NCBI RefSeq assembly: GCF_026625745.1
Contig: NZ_CP113061.1
Location: 1,451,501-1,515,500 of the forward strand
Source: Asticcacaulis sp. SL142
GTDB lineage: Bacteria > Pseudomonadota > Alphaproteobacteria > Caulobacterales > Caulobacteraceae
Direction of reading: 5' to 3'
DNA length: 64,000 bases
In this document: positions 54,478 to 63,568 of the stretch, piece after piece
Layout: each line of letters starts with the position of its first letter
How positions within the stretch are numbered: position 1 is the first letter of the stretch
Made by a program: the position numbers and the translations under genes
The notes under the pieces: generated by a model
The model's input: only the letters and a program-made list of their open reading frames with translations
Told to the model about the DNA's origin: nothing
Database searches by the model: none

Positions 54478-55599
54478 ATGCCTTCGACTACCCTTGAGTT
54501 CACGCCCGCCGCTAAGGCCCCGCCTGTGGCGCTGGACTTCACGCCGCAGGTCGAGGCCGACACCGCTGATATATATGCGCGCCTCAAAGGGAAAGTCTCC
54601 CCCATCGAGTGGCAGCTTCAGGCCCCGCTGATCTCTGAGATCAATCGCCTCAAGCGCGACATGAACGCCGTCATTTTGGCCCACAACTATATGACGCCTG
54701 AGATTTTCCACGGCGTGGGCGACTATGTAGGCGACAGCCTCGGTCTGGCGCGCGAAGCGGCCAAGTCCAAGGCCGAGATCATCGTGCAGGGCGGCGTGCA
54801 TTTCATGGCCGAAACCTCTAAGATTCTGGCGCCTGAAAAGACCGTGCTGATCCCTGACTTACGCGCCGGCTGTTCGCTGGCGTCATCGCTTAACGGTGAC
54901 CAACTGCGCCTGATCAAGCAGCGCTATCCCGGCCTGCCGGTTGTCACCTACGTCAACACCACCGCCGATGTGAAGGCCGAAACCGACATCTGCTGCACCT
55001 CGGCCAACGCCGTGCAGGTCGTCGAGCACATTGCCCGCGAATGGGGCGTCGACCGCGTCATCATGGTGCCGGATGAGTTCCTGGCCCGCAATGTGGCGCG
55101 CCAGACGAACATCGGCATCATTGCCTACAAAGGCGCTTGCGAAGTTCATGAACGCTTTAATACCTCCGACATCGCCGATGTGCGCGCCGCCCATCCGGAT
55201 GCGATTGTGCTGGGCCATCCTGAATGCCCGCCGGACGTGATTGCCGCCTGCGATTTTACCGGCTCGACCACCGCCATGATCGACTATGTCACCGACCATA
55301 AGCCCAAGCAGGTTGTACTGGTGACCGAGTGCTCTATGGCCGACAATGTTGCCGCCGACGTCGAAGGCGTTGAGTTCCTGCGGCCATGCAATCTGTGCCC
55401 GCACATGAAGCGCATTACGCTTGACGGTATCTATCAGTCGCTGCTGCATCGTCAGTATGAAGTCACCGTCGATCCCGCGATCATCGACAAGGCCCGTATG
55501 GCCGTTCAGCGCATGATCGACATGCCGCCTCTGAAAGTCCCCGCGCGCTACGACATGATCAAGGCCCGCCACCACGTTGATGTTGAACTGATTAGTTAA
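54478..55599 (+). CDS. nadA: quinolinate synthase NadA
   Basis: 373 residues. A 4Fe-4S enzyme condensing iminoaspartate with dihydroxyacetone phosphate to quinolinate. Motifs: [65 protein letters not shown] and the C-terminal [12 protein letters not shown] that carries a cluster cysteine. ACAGGAGAAG lies just before the ATG. First gene of nadABC, with a strong palindrome in its leader. Confidence 0.96.
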   Translation: MPSTTLEFTPAAKAPPVALDFTPQVEADTADIYARLKGKVSPIEWQLQAPLISEINRLKRDMNAVILAHNYMTPEIFHGVGDYVGDSLGLAREAAKSKAEIIVQGGVHFMAETSKILAPEKTVLIPDLRAGCSLASSLNGDQLRLIKQRYPGLPVVTYVNTTADVKAETDICCTSANAVQVVEHIAREWGVDRVIMVPDEFLARNVARQTNIGIIAYKGACEVHERFNTSDIADVRAAHPDAIVLGHPECPPDVIAACDFTGSTTAMIDYVTDHKPKQVVLVTECSMADNVAADVEGVEFLRPCNLCPHMKRITLDGIYQSLLHRQYEVTVDPAIIDKARMAVQRMIDMPPLKVPARYDMIKARHHVDVELIS

Positions 55600-55662
55600 G
55601 TGGGGTCACGGACCCCACACCCCTTAAATATATCAGGGCCGCTAGGGCCGCTGGAGGCACTA

Positions 55663-57213
55663 ATGCCTGAGACCTATATTCATAACGGCCCGTTGGTGAT
55701 CGGCGCAGGATTAGCCGGGCTGTCCGTCGCCCTATACACCGCGCCGCTGAAGACGCTGGTGCTGGCGCCGGTCGCCCTGGGCGTGGCCTGTTCGTCGGCC
55801 TGGGCGCAAGGCGGGATCGCCGCCGCCCTGTCTGATCAGGACACCCCCGAAGCCCACGCTAAAGACACCCTCGATGCCGGAGCCGGTATCGTCGATCCGC
55901 TCGCCGCCAGGACCCTGACTGAAATGGGCCGCCATGTGGTTGAGCACCTGTCTGACCTTGGCGCACCGTTTGACCGCAAGCCCGATGGCTCTTTCGTGTT
56001 GAACCGCGAAGCCGCCCACGGTCTGGCGCGCGTCGCCCGCGTCGGTGGTGATCTGGCCGGTAAGGCCATCCTGACCGCCGTCGCCGAAGCCGCGCGTAAC
56101 GCCGCCCATATCGAGATCTGGGAGCAGGCTTTTGCCACCGGCCTGATCACGTCCATCGACGGCGTGGTCATCGGCGCGGTCGTAAGCTACGAGGGCAAAA
56201 CCCTGCACGTCTATGCGCCGGTCACGGTCATGGCGTCCGGAGGGCTGGGTGGGCTTTATGCCGTCACCACCAACCCGCCCAACCTGCGCGGCGACGGTAT
56301 GGCGATGGCCGCCCTTGCGGGTGCGGTGATCGCTGACCCTGAGTTTGTGCAGTTTCACCCGACCGCGCTTAATGTCGGCCTCGAGCCCGCACCGCTGGCG
56401 ACCGAAGCCCTGCGCGGCGAAGGTGCAACTTTGATTGACAAAGACGGCATCCGGTTTGTGCTCGAAGACCATGAGGACGGCGAACTGGCCCCACGCGATA
56501 TCGTGGCCCGCGCGGTCCATAAGGCCAATGTCACTGGCCGCGGCGCGTACCTTGACGCCACCACCGCGATTGGCGACCACTTCCCGGCCGAGTTCCCGAC
56601 CGTTTTCGCCTCCTGCCAGAGCGTCGGCATCGATCCCCGTACCCAGGTCATGCCCGTCGCCCCCGCCGCCCACTATCACATGGGCGGGATATCGACCGAT
56701 ATCCATGGCCGCAGTTCATTAAGAGGTCTTTATGCGGTCGGCGAATGTGCCTCGACCGGCGTGCACGGCGCCAATCGTCTGGCGTCCAACAGCCTTTTGG
56801 AAGCCGCCGCGTTTGGGGAGCGGGTCGGCCTAGAGTGCGCCCAGACCCTAAGCGATGCGCCATTCACACCGGACACCGCCGCCGCGGTCATCCCGGCCCT
56901 GCCGCCCACGCTCCCGCCGGAAAATCTGCAAGCCTTACGTGACGCCATCAGCCACTACGCCGGGGTTGTGCGCGATGAAACCGGCTTAAAAACCCTGCTA
57001 AATCAGATCGAAGACCTCGAAAACCAATATGCCGGGTCGCTGGCACTGATAAATGCGCGCCTGATTGCACTTTCGGCCTTGCGCCGAAAGGAAAGTCGGG
57101 GTTCTCATTACCGGAGCGACTTCCCCCAGCTTAGTGATCCGCCGCTTAGGACGTTCACCACCTGGGCACAGTGTCGCCCGAAATTGCCGGAGCCCCAACT
57201 GGAGATCTTCTGA
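55663..57213 (+). CDS. nadB: L-aspartate oxidase NadB
   Basis: 516 residues from MPETYIHNGPLVIGAGLAGLSVALY, a start that places the FAD-binding motif near the N-terminus as usual; 21 further in-frame codons upstream look non-coding. It makes iminoaspartate for NadA. Other motifs: SAWAQGGIAAAL, VQFHPTALN, AAHYHMGGISTDIHGRSSLRGLYAVGECASTGVHGANRLASNSLLEA. It is 63 bp after nadA and its stop overlaps the nadC ATG by one base. Confidence 0.95.
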   Translation: MPETYIHNGPLVIGAGLAGLSVALYTAPLKTLVLAPVALGVACSSAWAQGGIAAALSDQDTPEAHAKDTLDAGAGIVDPLAARTLTEMGRHVVEHLSDLGAPFDRKPDGSFVLNREAAHGLARVARVGGDLAGKAILTAVAEAARNAAHIEIWEQAFATGLITSIDGVVIGAVVSYEGKTLHVYAPVTVMASGGLGGLYAVTTNPPNLRGDGMAMAALAGAVIADPEFVQFHPTALNVGLEPAPLATEALRGEGATLIDKDGIRFVLEDHEDGELAPRDIVARAVHKANVTGRGAYLDATTAIGDHFPAEFPTVFASCQSVGIDPRTQVMPVAPAAHYHMGGISTDIHGRSSLRGLYAVGECASTGVHGANRLASNSLLEAAAFGERVGLECAQTLSDAPFTPDTAAAVIPALPPTLPPENLQALRDAISHYAGVVRDETGLKTLLNQIEDLENQYAGSLALINARLIALSALRRKESRGSHYRSDFPQLSDPPLRTFTTWAQCRPKLPEPQLEIF

Positions 57214-58094
57214 TGGACAAAGCCGTAGCCCCCGCCAAGGCCCTAAGCATGATGACGGGTCTGCCCGACATATTGGTCGAGCCTGTTATCCGCGATGCTT
57301 TGCGCGAAGATCTGGGGCTGGCGGGTGATGTCACCGGCATGGCCTGTATCCCGCCCAAGGCGCGCTTTAAGGCGGAGTTCCGCGCCCGCGGCAATGGCGT
57401 CACTGCCGGTATCGATTGCGCCCGTCTGGCTATGGCCTTGATGGATCATCAGGTGCGCTTTGAGATCGTGGCACCGGATGCAACCCACGTTAAGGCCGGT
57501 GATGTCATCGCCCGCGTCGAAGGCAATGCCCGCGCCATTCTGGCCGCTGAGCGCGTGGCGCTGAATATGCTCTGCCACCTGTCCGGGGTGGCGACCCTGA
57601 CCCACAAATTTGTCGCCTCCATTTCCGATCTGCCCGCCCGCATCGCCTGTACCCGTAAGACCACGCCTCTGTTGCGTGGCTTAGAAAAGCACGCCGTCAA
57701 ATGCGGCGGCGGCCATAATCACCGTTACGGCCTCGATGACGCCATCCTGATCAAAGACAACCATATCGCCGTCTGTGGCGGTGTGGCTCAGGCCATGGAA
57801 CGCGCCAAGGCCGCCGCCGGTCACCTTATGAAGATCGAACTGGAAGTCGATTCTATCGCTCAGTTAAAACAGGCCCTGCCATTTTCACCCGACGTTCTGC
57901 TGCTCGATAATTTCACCCTCGATATGTTCAAGGAAGCCGTCAAACTGGCTAAGGGCAAGACGATCCTTGAAGCGTCGGGCGGGGTCAACCTCGATACCGT
58001 GCGCGCTATTGCTGAGGCCGGTGTCGACATCATCTCGATCGGTGCCCTGACCCACTCAGCGCCTGTGTTCGATATCGGACTGGACGCGGTTTAA
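57213..58094 (+). CDS. nadC: nicotinate-nucleotide pyrophosphorylase NadC
   Basis: 293 residues from MDKAVAPAKAL; the ATG overlaps the nadB TGA (TGATG), which decides the start. It converts quinolinate and PRPP to nicotinate mononucleotide with loss of CO2. Signature ARIACTRKTTPLLRGLEKHAVKCGGGHNHRYGLDDAILIKDNH is complete, and LLDNFTLD and EASGGVNLDTV follow. The toxin-antitoxin operon begins only 16 bp after its stop, where the operator region starts. Confidence 0.96.
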   Translation: MDKAVAPAKALSMMTGLPDILVEPVIRDALREDLGLAGDVTGMACIPPKARFKAEFRARGNGVTAGIDCARLAMALMDHQVRFEIVAPDATHVKAGDVIARVEGNARAILAAERVALNMLCHLSGVATLTHKFVASISDLPARIACTRKTTPLLRGLEKHAVKCGGGHNHRYGLDDAILIKDNHIAVCGGVAQAMERAKAAAGHLMKIELEVDSIAQLKQALPFSPDVLLLDNFTLDMFKEAVKLAKGKTILEASGGVNLDTVRAIAEAGVDIISIGALTHSAPVFDIGLDAV

Positions 58095-58109
58095 TTCAAC
58101 GACCTTGTG

Positions 58110-58160
58110 TTTCATGGCAAATTATTGTACAAAAATAAGTACAAGGATTTTGCCATGAAA
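58110..58160. promoter_or_regulatory. nested palindromes at the yefM promoter and start codon
   Basis: Outer 12-bp inverted repeat TTTCATGGCAAA (58110-58121) and TTTGCCATGAAA (58149-58160), which includes the yefM ATG at 58155. Inside, nearly concentric, TTGTAC-N8-GTACAA (58125-58144), matching the TGTACA-core operators bound by YefM-YoeB in E. coli. It can act as DNA operator and, if transcribed, as an mRNA hairpin covering the start codon. Confidence 0.65.
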
Positions 58161-58412
58161 CACGTCACCTATTCCACATTTCGCGCTGATCTGGCCAATA
58201 TGCTGGATAAGGTCAATGACGATCATGTGCCGCTGCTGATTACGCGTCAGAACGGTCGTCCAGCGGTCGTCATGTCACTGGAGGATTTCGCGTCCTGGCA
58301 GGAAACAGCCTATCTGATGGCCAGCCCGAAAAACGCGGAAAGACTAAGGGAATCCATAGCCCAAATTGAAGCGGGCAACTTCGTTGTACGCGATCTGATC
58401 GAAGACGAATGA
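58155..58412 (+). CDS. yefM: YefM/Phd-type antitoxin
   Basis: 85 residues from MKHVTYSTFRADLANMLDKV. N-terminal Phd/YefM fold for DNA binding and dimerisation (VPLLITRQNGRPAVVMSLEDFASWQETAYLM), C-terminal acidic flexible tail (SIAQIEAGNFVVRDLIEDE) that would wrap the toxin. AAGGATTTTGCC precedes the ATG. Its stop overlaps the yoeB ATG by 4 bp (ATGA). The upstream palindromes suggest autoregulation by the toxin-antitoxin complex. Confidence 0.92.
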   Translation: MKHVTYSTFRADLANMLDKVNDDHVPLLITRQNGRPAVVMSLEDFASWQETAYLMASPKNAERLRESIAQIEAGNFVVRDLIEDE

Positions 58413-58660
58413 TCGGTTTTTCAAACCGCGGCTGGGAAGATTACATCTATTGGCAGTCTACCGATAAGGCTCAGGTCAAGCGGATCAACGCCCTGATCAA
58501 GGACGTGTTACGCCATCCGTTTGAAGGCATAGGTCAGCCGGAAGCCCTCAAGCACGAGTGGTCAGGTTACTGGTCACGCCGGATCGATCAGGAACATCGT
58601 CTGGTTTACAAGGTAACAGACGCAATAATCATCATCGCCCAGTGCCGCTACCACTACTGA
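58409..58660 (+). CDS. yoeB: YoeB-type mRNA interferase toxin
   Basis: 83 residues, one shorter than E. coli YoeB. It cleaves mRNA in the ribosomal A site. The expected catalytic residues are visible: Glu45 (GQPEALKHEWSG), Arg64 (QEHRLVYKV) and the C-terminal His82-Tyr83 (CRYHY). It appears intact and active. Its 3' end overlaps the convergent acyltransferase gene by 29 bp. Confidence 0.93.
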   Translation: MIGFSNRGWEDYIYWQSTDKAQVKRINALIKDVLRHPFEGIGQPEALKHEWSGYWSRRIDQEHRLVYKVTDAIIIIAQCRYHY

Positions 58661-59750
58661 GCCACCTTTGCACCCGCTGGCTTAAGGGCCGGTCAACCAC
58701 GGCCTCAAATACAAACGCAACCACAATGGCGGTGACAATCCCGCTGCCCCAGACGGCCCATTGTGCGGTCACGGACAGCTCGAAACGATCTGTGACTTTC
58801 GGGATCAGCGCAAACCACACCGCCCCCACCAGCGAATGGGTCAGGAACAACGAAAACGACGCCCGCCCCATCTGATGGGTCAGGGAATTGCCGCGCAAAC
58901 TCACCGCGCCGCCAAGAGCTATGAGGGCCGCCAGCAGCGACAGACCTATCGCATCACTGATCAGACCCCGGCCGTGAAGTTCAAGGTTCAAAATCGCCAG
59001 AACCGCCGCCGCTACCCCCGCAAAAAAGGCCGGCTTGCCTATACTGACGGGGGCCAACAACCGCTCAATCAGGCTGCCGGCTACAAACAACGGCACCGCC
59101 CGCATCAGGGCAAACCGGAATGGCAGGTCGGCAAAAGCATGGTCGACAGCGTGTGCCCCCGCAAACGCTGCCACCATAACCGCCGTCAAAAGCGCGGCCA
59201 ATCCCGCGCGTGACATGGCCTGCACATGGCGGGCATAGAGCGCAAACAGGGCGTAACAGACAATCAGGGCCGACAAGGTCCAGGTAGGTACGTTCCAGCC
59301 CGGCTCCTCAAATCCGCCCCAGCCGTGGACCATGAACACCTGAGACACAAAGTCGATCAGGCTGTATTTTTCAGGATGGTTCGGCGGATAACCGAGCGCC
59401 GTTCCCCCGACGATCAGCACCGCCAGCAACAGCAAGACCACCATATGAGACGGCCACAACCGCCCGATTCGGCGCATCATGAACGGCCCCGTCGTGATGC
59501 GCCCGGCGGCCAGTCGCGCCCCATACGCCCGCGACAGCACAAAGCCCGACAGGATCAAAAAGAAATCGGTCGCCAGCCAACCCTGATCAAACAGCGGCGA
59601 TAGCTCCGGCAGTATCACCGGCGCATTCTGGCCGAAGTGGTAGATCAGAATAAAGCCCGCCGCCAGAAACCGCAGCACATCAAGACTGGTCGCGCCTTTG
59701 CGTAGGGCAGGCTCATCTTTGCTGTCGCGGGGGCGGGAATCGCTGCTCAT
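58632..59750 (-). CDS. acyltransferase-3 family membrane protein (OafA-like)
   Basis: 372 residues from MSSDSRPRDSKDE; 34 in-frame upstream codons look non-coding. About ten membrane helices. The family motif is at the start (SLDVLRFLAAGFILIYHFGQ, with the conserved His), followed by TDFFLILSGFVLSRAYG and MMRRIGRLWPSHM. These enzymes O-acetylate surface polysaccharides or lipids; the acceptor is unknown. It overlaps yoeB tail-to-tail by 29 bp. Confidence 0.88.
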   Translation of the reverse strand: MSSDSRPRDSKDEPALRKGATSLDVLRFLAAGFILIYHFGQNAPVILPELSPLFDQGWLATDFFLILSGFVLSRAYGARLAAGRITTGPFMMRRIGRLWPSHMVVLLLLAVLIVGGTALGYPPNHPEKYSLIDFVSQVFMVHGWGGFEEPGWNVPTWTLSALIVCYALFALYARHVQAMSRAGLAALLTAVMVAAFAGAHAVDHAFADLPFRFALMRAVPLFVAGSLIERLLAPVSIGKPAFFAGVAAAVLAILNLELHGRGLISDAIGLSLLAALIALGGAVSLRGNSLTHQMGRASFSLFLTHSLVGAVWFALIPKVTDRFELSVTAQWAVWGSGIVTAIVVAFVFEAVVDRPLSQRVQRWLSSGSGTGR

Positions 59751-59796
59751 ACAACCTCTTAAATATCCAACGGTGAGGCTGTGCAATAAGCGGGCC

Positions 59797-59832
59797 GAAA
59801 AAAAGCCCCCGGCCTTTGTTGGGCACGGGGGC
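59797..59832 (-). terminator. terminator of the ABC efflux operon
   Basis: On the minus strand GCCCCC and GGGGGC arms with inner GGCC pairing are followed by T7. It lies 36 bp after the adaptor gene stop and before the acyltransferase start. Confidence 0.7.
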
Positions 59833-59867
59833 AGTTGGCTCGAAAGAAACACTACGCTTACTGAAAC

Positions 59868-60854
59868 TTATTTCTTGGCTTTTGGATCAACCGGCTTAGG
59901 GGCCTCACGCTTAATGCCTGCCTTTTCACCGGGCTTCATGAACTTGACCAGCACGCGCTGACCGATCAGGAACGGGGCGTCGTTGGCGGTGACCACCACC
60001 TCAACCACGCGTTCATCGGAGGCTTCGGTATTGCTGTCGGATTTCAACTTGCGCGCCCCAAAGGTGGCGGCAATGCGCTTGACCGAGCCAACATAGGTTT
60101 TGGTTTGCTCGACTTCGGGGATGATTTCGACTTCCTGACCGACCGTCACGTCGGGGATGGCGCTTTCGACGATTTCAGCGCGGATGATGCGCTCGGTCTT
60201 GGGCTCCAGATCAAACATGGTCGAGACGTTCAGGGTCGATGCCCCCGCGCCCGGATTGGCATAGCGGCGCACAATGCGGCCATCAGCCGGGGCGATAATG
60301 CGGGTCTGCTCCAGATCGTACTGCGCCTGAGCCAATGACGCGCGGGCGGTTGCCACCCCGGCCTGCTGGGACGCCAAAGTCGCTTCGGCCTCACGGATAG
60401 CGTCGCGGGTCGAGTCGATCTTGGTGCCGGACACAAAATTGTCCTTAGCCAGAGCGTTATACCGCTCATATTCACGTTTAGCCGTATCGATCCGCACCTG
60501 GGTCAGGCGCATGGCAGCGGTCGATTCCTGCACGGCAGCAGCAGCACGGGCAACGGTCAGGCGGGCGGCGTCATCTTCTTGTTTGGCCAGAATCTGGCCC
60601 TTGGTGACCGCATCCCCTTCCTGCACATAGACTTCATCGACGACACCGGCACGGCGGGCAGCGACTTCGATCACCCCGCCTTCGACGTCGACCTTACCGT
60701 TGGCGATGGCGGCATAAGGGGTCGGCGGGGCCTTGACCTCGGTCTTGCCCTTATCGGCTTGTGGCCCGCACCCCGACAGACCCGCGACGGACAGCACCGC
60801 GATGGGCAGGGCCAGCACCACCGATTTCATAAGTTTTGAGCGTCTGACTGACAT
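59868..60854 (-). CDS. HlyD/MacA-type periplasmic adaptor lipoprotein
   Basis: 328 residues from MSVRRSKLMKSVVLALPIA. A lipobox (VAGLSGC) suggests an inner-membrane lipoprotein. Barrel-sandwich halves (about 50-85 and 195-225) flank a long coiled coil (about 90-190, RAAAAVQESTAAMRLTQVRIDTAKREYERYNAL), then a beta-barrel domain; the tail is Lys/Pro-rich. It connects an ABC exporter to an outer-membrane channel. Third gene of a permease-ATPase-adaptor operon, 29 bp after the ATPase gene. The cargo is unknown; the set resembles DevBCA/MacAB exporters. Confidence 0.88.
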   Translation of the reverse strand: MSVRRSKLMKSVVLALPIAVLSVAGLSGCGPQADKGKTEVKAPPTPYAAIANGKVDVEGGVIEVAARRAGVVDEVYVQEGDAVTKGQILAKQEDDAARLTVARAAAAVQESTAAMRLTQVRIDTAKREYERYNALAKDNFVSGTKIDSTRDAIREAEATLASQQAGVATARASLAQAQYDLEQTRIIAPADGRIVRRYANPGAGASTLNVSTMFDLEPKTERIIRAEIVESAIPDVTVGQEVEIIPEVEQTKTYVGSVKRIAATFGARKLKSDSNTEASDERVVEVVVTANDAPFLIGQRVLVKFMKPGEKAGIKREAPKPVDPKAKK

Positions 60855-60883
60855 GATATTTCTCGTGTACATCTTAATTGTTT

Positions 60884-61585
60884 TCAGGTGAGCGGCGTAA
60901 TCTGGCGGTCATCCAGAATCTTACCGTCTTCCATGTGAATAATGCGGTCGGCATAGGCTTCAAGGCGCGGATCGTGGGTCACGCAGATCACCGCCGCCCC
61001 ATGCTCCTTGGCCGCGCGGTGCAGCAGCTTGATGACCACCTGACCGCTGACTGAATCGAGCGCCGAAGTCGGTTCATCGGCAAACAGCAGTTGCGGGTTC
61101 TTCGACAGGGCACGCGCAATGGCGACCCGTTGCTTTTCCCCGCCCGACAACGCCGCCGGTGTCTGACGCAGGCGGTGCTCCAGTCCCACTTCGGTCAGGG
61201 CCGCAATCGCACGCTGACGGGCCTCAGGGCCCTTGACCTTGCAGAATTTCAGCACCTGCTCGACCTGCTGGGTAGCGTTAAGCGCCGGAAACAGATTGAA
61301 GCCCTGAAAGATAAACCCGCAATGATCGAGGCGGAATTTATCGATCTTAGCCTTCTTCTTCTTCCACAGGGATTCGCCCAGAGCAATGACCTCACCTTCA
61401 TCAGGCTTCATCAACCCGGACAGCGCGGCAATCAGGGTCGACTTGCCCGACCCGGACGGTCCCATCACCATGGTCACCTGACCATGATAGGCGTTGAAAT
61501 CGACATGGTTAAGCACCTGCTGCTTGGTCTTGCCGATCTTATAACTCTTGGACAACCCCTTGGCGTCAATGGCAATATTACTCAT
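60884..61585 (-). CDS. ABC exporter ATPase (LolD/DevA/MacB type)
   Basis: 233 residues. Walker [17 protein letters not shown]-loop [19 protein letters not shown], signature [15 protein letters not shown], Walker [13 protein letters not shown] and switch His (CVTHDPRLE). Soluble cassette that pairs with an FtsX-like permease. Its ATG overlaps the permease stop by 4 bp (ATGA), so translation is coupled to the upstream, frameshifted gene and may be affected by that break. Confidence 0.93.
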   Translation of the reverse strand: MSNIAIDAKGLSKSYKIGKTKQQVLNHVDFNAYHGQVTMVMGPSGSGKSTLIAALSGLMKPDEGEVIALGESLWKKKKAKIDKFRLDHCGFIFQGFNLFPALNATQQVEQVLKFCKVKGPEARQRAIAALTEVGLEHRLRQTPAALSGGEKQRVAIARALSKNPQLLFADEPTSALDSVSGQVVIKLLHRAAKEHGAAVICVTHDPRLEAYADRIIHMEDGKILDDRQITPLT

Positions 61586-62722
61586 CTTAACAAGTCCGCA
61601 GGCTGGCTTTTCTTAAGGATGCCGAGCGAAAACAGACCCGACAGAATGGCAATGATGAGCAGCATGAACACGACCGGAATGACGATGCTCATCGGAAAAT
61701 CCATCGGCACGGCATACGCATTGGCCAGAGCCGCCACACCGGCAACCAGCACCGCCGTCAGGCCAAGGCCCGCAATGCCTACCCACAGGGACAACTCCAT
61801 AATGATCAGCCGCAACCGGCCCATCGATACACCCAAGGCCCGCAGGGAGGCGAATTCCTTGATATTGGCCAGAATAGCGCCCTGAAGGGTCTGCCAGGTG
61901 ATGACGATACCGATAAAGATACCAACGACCACCGCAAAGCCGATCATGATCGAAATCCCGCCTTCTTTCATCATGGTGCCCTGATTGGCAACCGACAAAT
62001 CTTCGCGGGTCCAGGCCTTAAACTGGCCGCCGCCGATGGCATTAAGCTCAGCCACGACCTGCTTGGCGCGGGTCGGGTCCTTGACCTTGACCAGCAGCGG
62101 GCCGACGCGTGGTCCTTCGTAAACAATGCCCAGCAGGCGGGCCGTCTGGCGCGAGGTAAAGACCATCGAATTGAACATGGACGGATAACCATCAACGGTG
62201 GCGCGGACGTTGACCGTCTGGCCGTTCATCTTGGCCTTATCGCCCAGCCCTACGCCCAGCTTGCCTAGAACCGAGCGGTCAAGCACGACCGCATAGGGCT
62301 CCTGCAAAGCCTGCATGACCGGCTCGGAGAAATCGCTAGGCAGGGTCACTGAACCCTCGAACGGATCGATCACAATGACCTGAACCCCGTCGGACTTGGC
62401 GGTCTGGCCGTCCTTGGGGAAGTTGGAAAAGTTGGCCCAGCTTCCGTTCATCGGCATGACTTCGGCCACTTCCGGATGCTGATACAGCATCGGGATAATC
62501 CGGCGCGGCTGGCCACCGGAATTGGCAAACAGGCTTTCCGACTGCGGCGGCAGCACCATGATATGGGCGGGGGACCTGTCGATTAGTATTGGTAAACGAC
62601 TTGGCCATGCCCATGAACATACCGCTCATGGCCAGAACCAGCAGCCCGGCCACGGCCAGGGCGATAACGGCGGCCAGATACCGGCGCCATTCAAAAATCA
62701 GGGTAGATAAAGCTAAAGACAT
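61582..62722 (-). pseudogene. FtsX-type ABC permease, frameshifted early
   Basis: The upstream frame from ATG 62722 gives helix 1 (LAAVIALAVAGLLVLAMSGMFMGMAKSFTNT), then goes out of frame near 62582-62588. The correct frame resumes with DRSPAHIMVLPPQSESLFANSGG and continues through a MacB-like periplasmic domain (about 200 residues) and three C-terminal helices ending QPADLLR. Removing one A from ACTAATCGACAGG (minus strand) restores TNT-I-DRSPAHIMVL and a protein of about 379 residues. Without helix 1 the transporter should be inactive. First gene of the permease-ATPase-adaptor operon. Confidence 0.85.
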
Positions 62723-62884
62723 AGAACCCCTTCCTCACTGGGTTCAACATGTTAGCTTTTGCAACAAAGGTCTAATTAAATCGGTGTAATGCACATTACC
62801 GTTTGTTTATGCGCAATCACCCTCCCTTTTTTGCACCGCCGCTGAAATCGTGAGATTTGAGTCAGATAATAGCCGACAAGCGCC

Positions 62885-62905
62885 GCAGGTAGACTAACTA
62901 CCTGC
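62885..62905. terminator. hairpin downstream of pgsA
   Basis: GCAGGTAG and CTACCTGC arms with ACTAA loop, 40 bp beyond the pgsA stop. No T-run, so terminator function is tentative. Confidence 0.4.
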
Positions 62906-62944
62906 AAGCGCAGACTGCGTATTAGCTGGCCAAAGACCGCGATT

Positions 62945-63568
62945 TCAAATGTCGTGCTTGGCGGCGATGAAATATGCCGCGCCCGTCCAGACGGTGATGG
63001 CGGCGGCGATCCAGATCAAACCGTATGAAATCAGGGACATCATCGGCACATGGATCGGGTCGAAGTCAAAGGCGGCCCAGCTTTCGGTCAGGAGTAACAG
63101 GCCCAGCGCCACAAGCTGAATAGTCGTTTTCCACTTGGCCAGCAGGGTCACGGGCACGGCCACGCCGCGTCCGGCAGCGGCTTCGCGCAGGGCGCTGACG
63201 GCAAATTCACGGAACAGGATGAGCGCCGTCGGCAGGGCGATCACCGGCTGGGCGCCCAGGGCGAACAACCCAAGGATAGTGCCGCAGACCAGAATCTTAT
63301 CGGCGATTGGATCAAGAATGGCGCCCCAGCGCGTTTCCGCGTGCATCTTACGCGCCAGATAACCGTCGGCGAAGTCGGTCACGGAGGCGACCACAAAGGC
63401 CACGCAGGCCCATCTTTGCATGGCGAACTGGTCATCGATGGTAAGGTATGCGCTCAGAAACGGTACGCCCCCCGCCGCCCCGGCCAGCAGCACGAACATG
63501 ACCAGCCCGACCACCAGACGCACGGCCGTGATGGCATTAGGGATGGGGCTGACGTTTTCTTTGGTCAT
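62945..63568 (-). CDS. pgsA: CDP-diacylglycerol-glycerol-3-phosphate 3-phosphatidyltransferase
   Basis: 207 residues from MTKENVSPIPNAITAVRL; the 16 upstream in-frame codons are unlikely coding. It makes phosphatidylglycerol phosphate at the inner membrane. The CDP-alcohol phosphotransferase signature is complete: DFADGYLARKMHAETRWGAILDPIADK (D-G-x2-A-R-x8-G-x3-D-x3-D), with about five membrane helices. The GGGGAATCCCTGCG-like leader has a weak ribosome binding site. No partner gene is visible at the window edge. Confidence 0.94.
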   Translation of the reverse strand: MTKENVSPIPNAITAVRLVVGLVMFVLLAGAAGGVPFLSAYLTIDDQFAMQRWACVAFVVASVTDFADGYLARKMHAETRWGAILDPIADKILVCGTILGLFALGAQPVIALPTALILFREFAVSALREAAAGRGVAVPVTLLAKWKTTIQLVALGLLLLTESWAAFDFDPIHVPMMSLISYGLIWIAAAITVWTGAAYFIAAKHDI

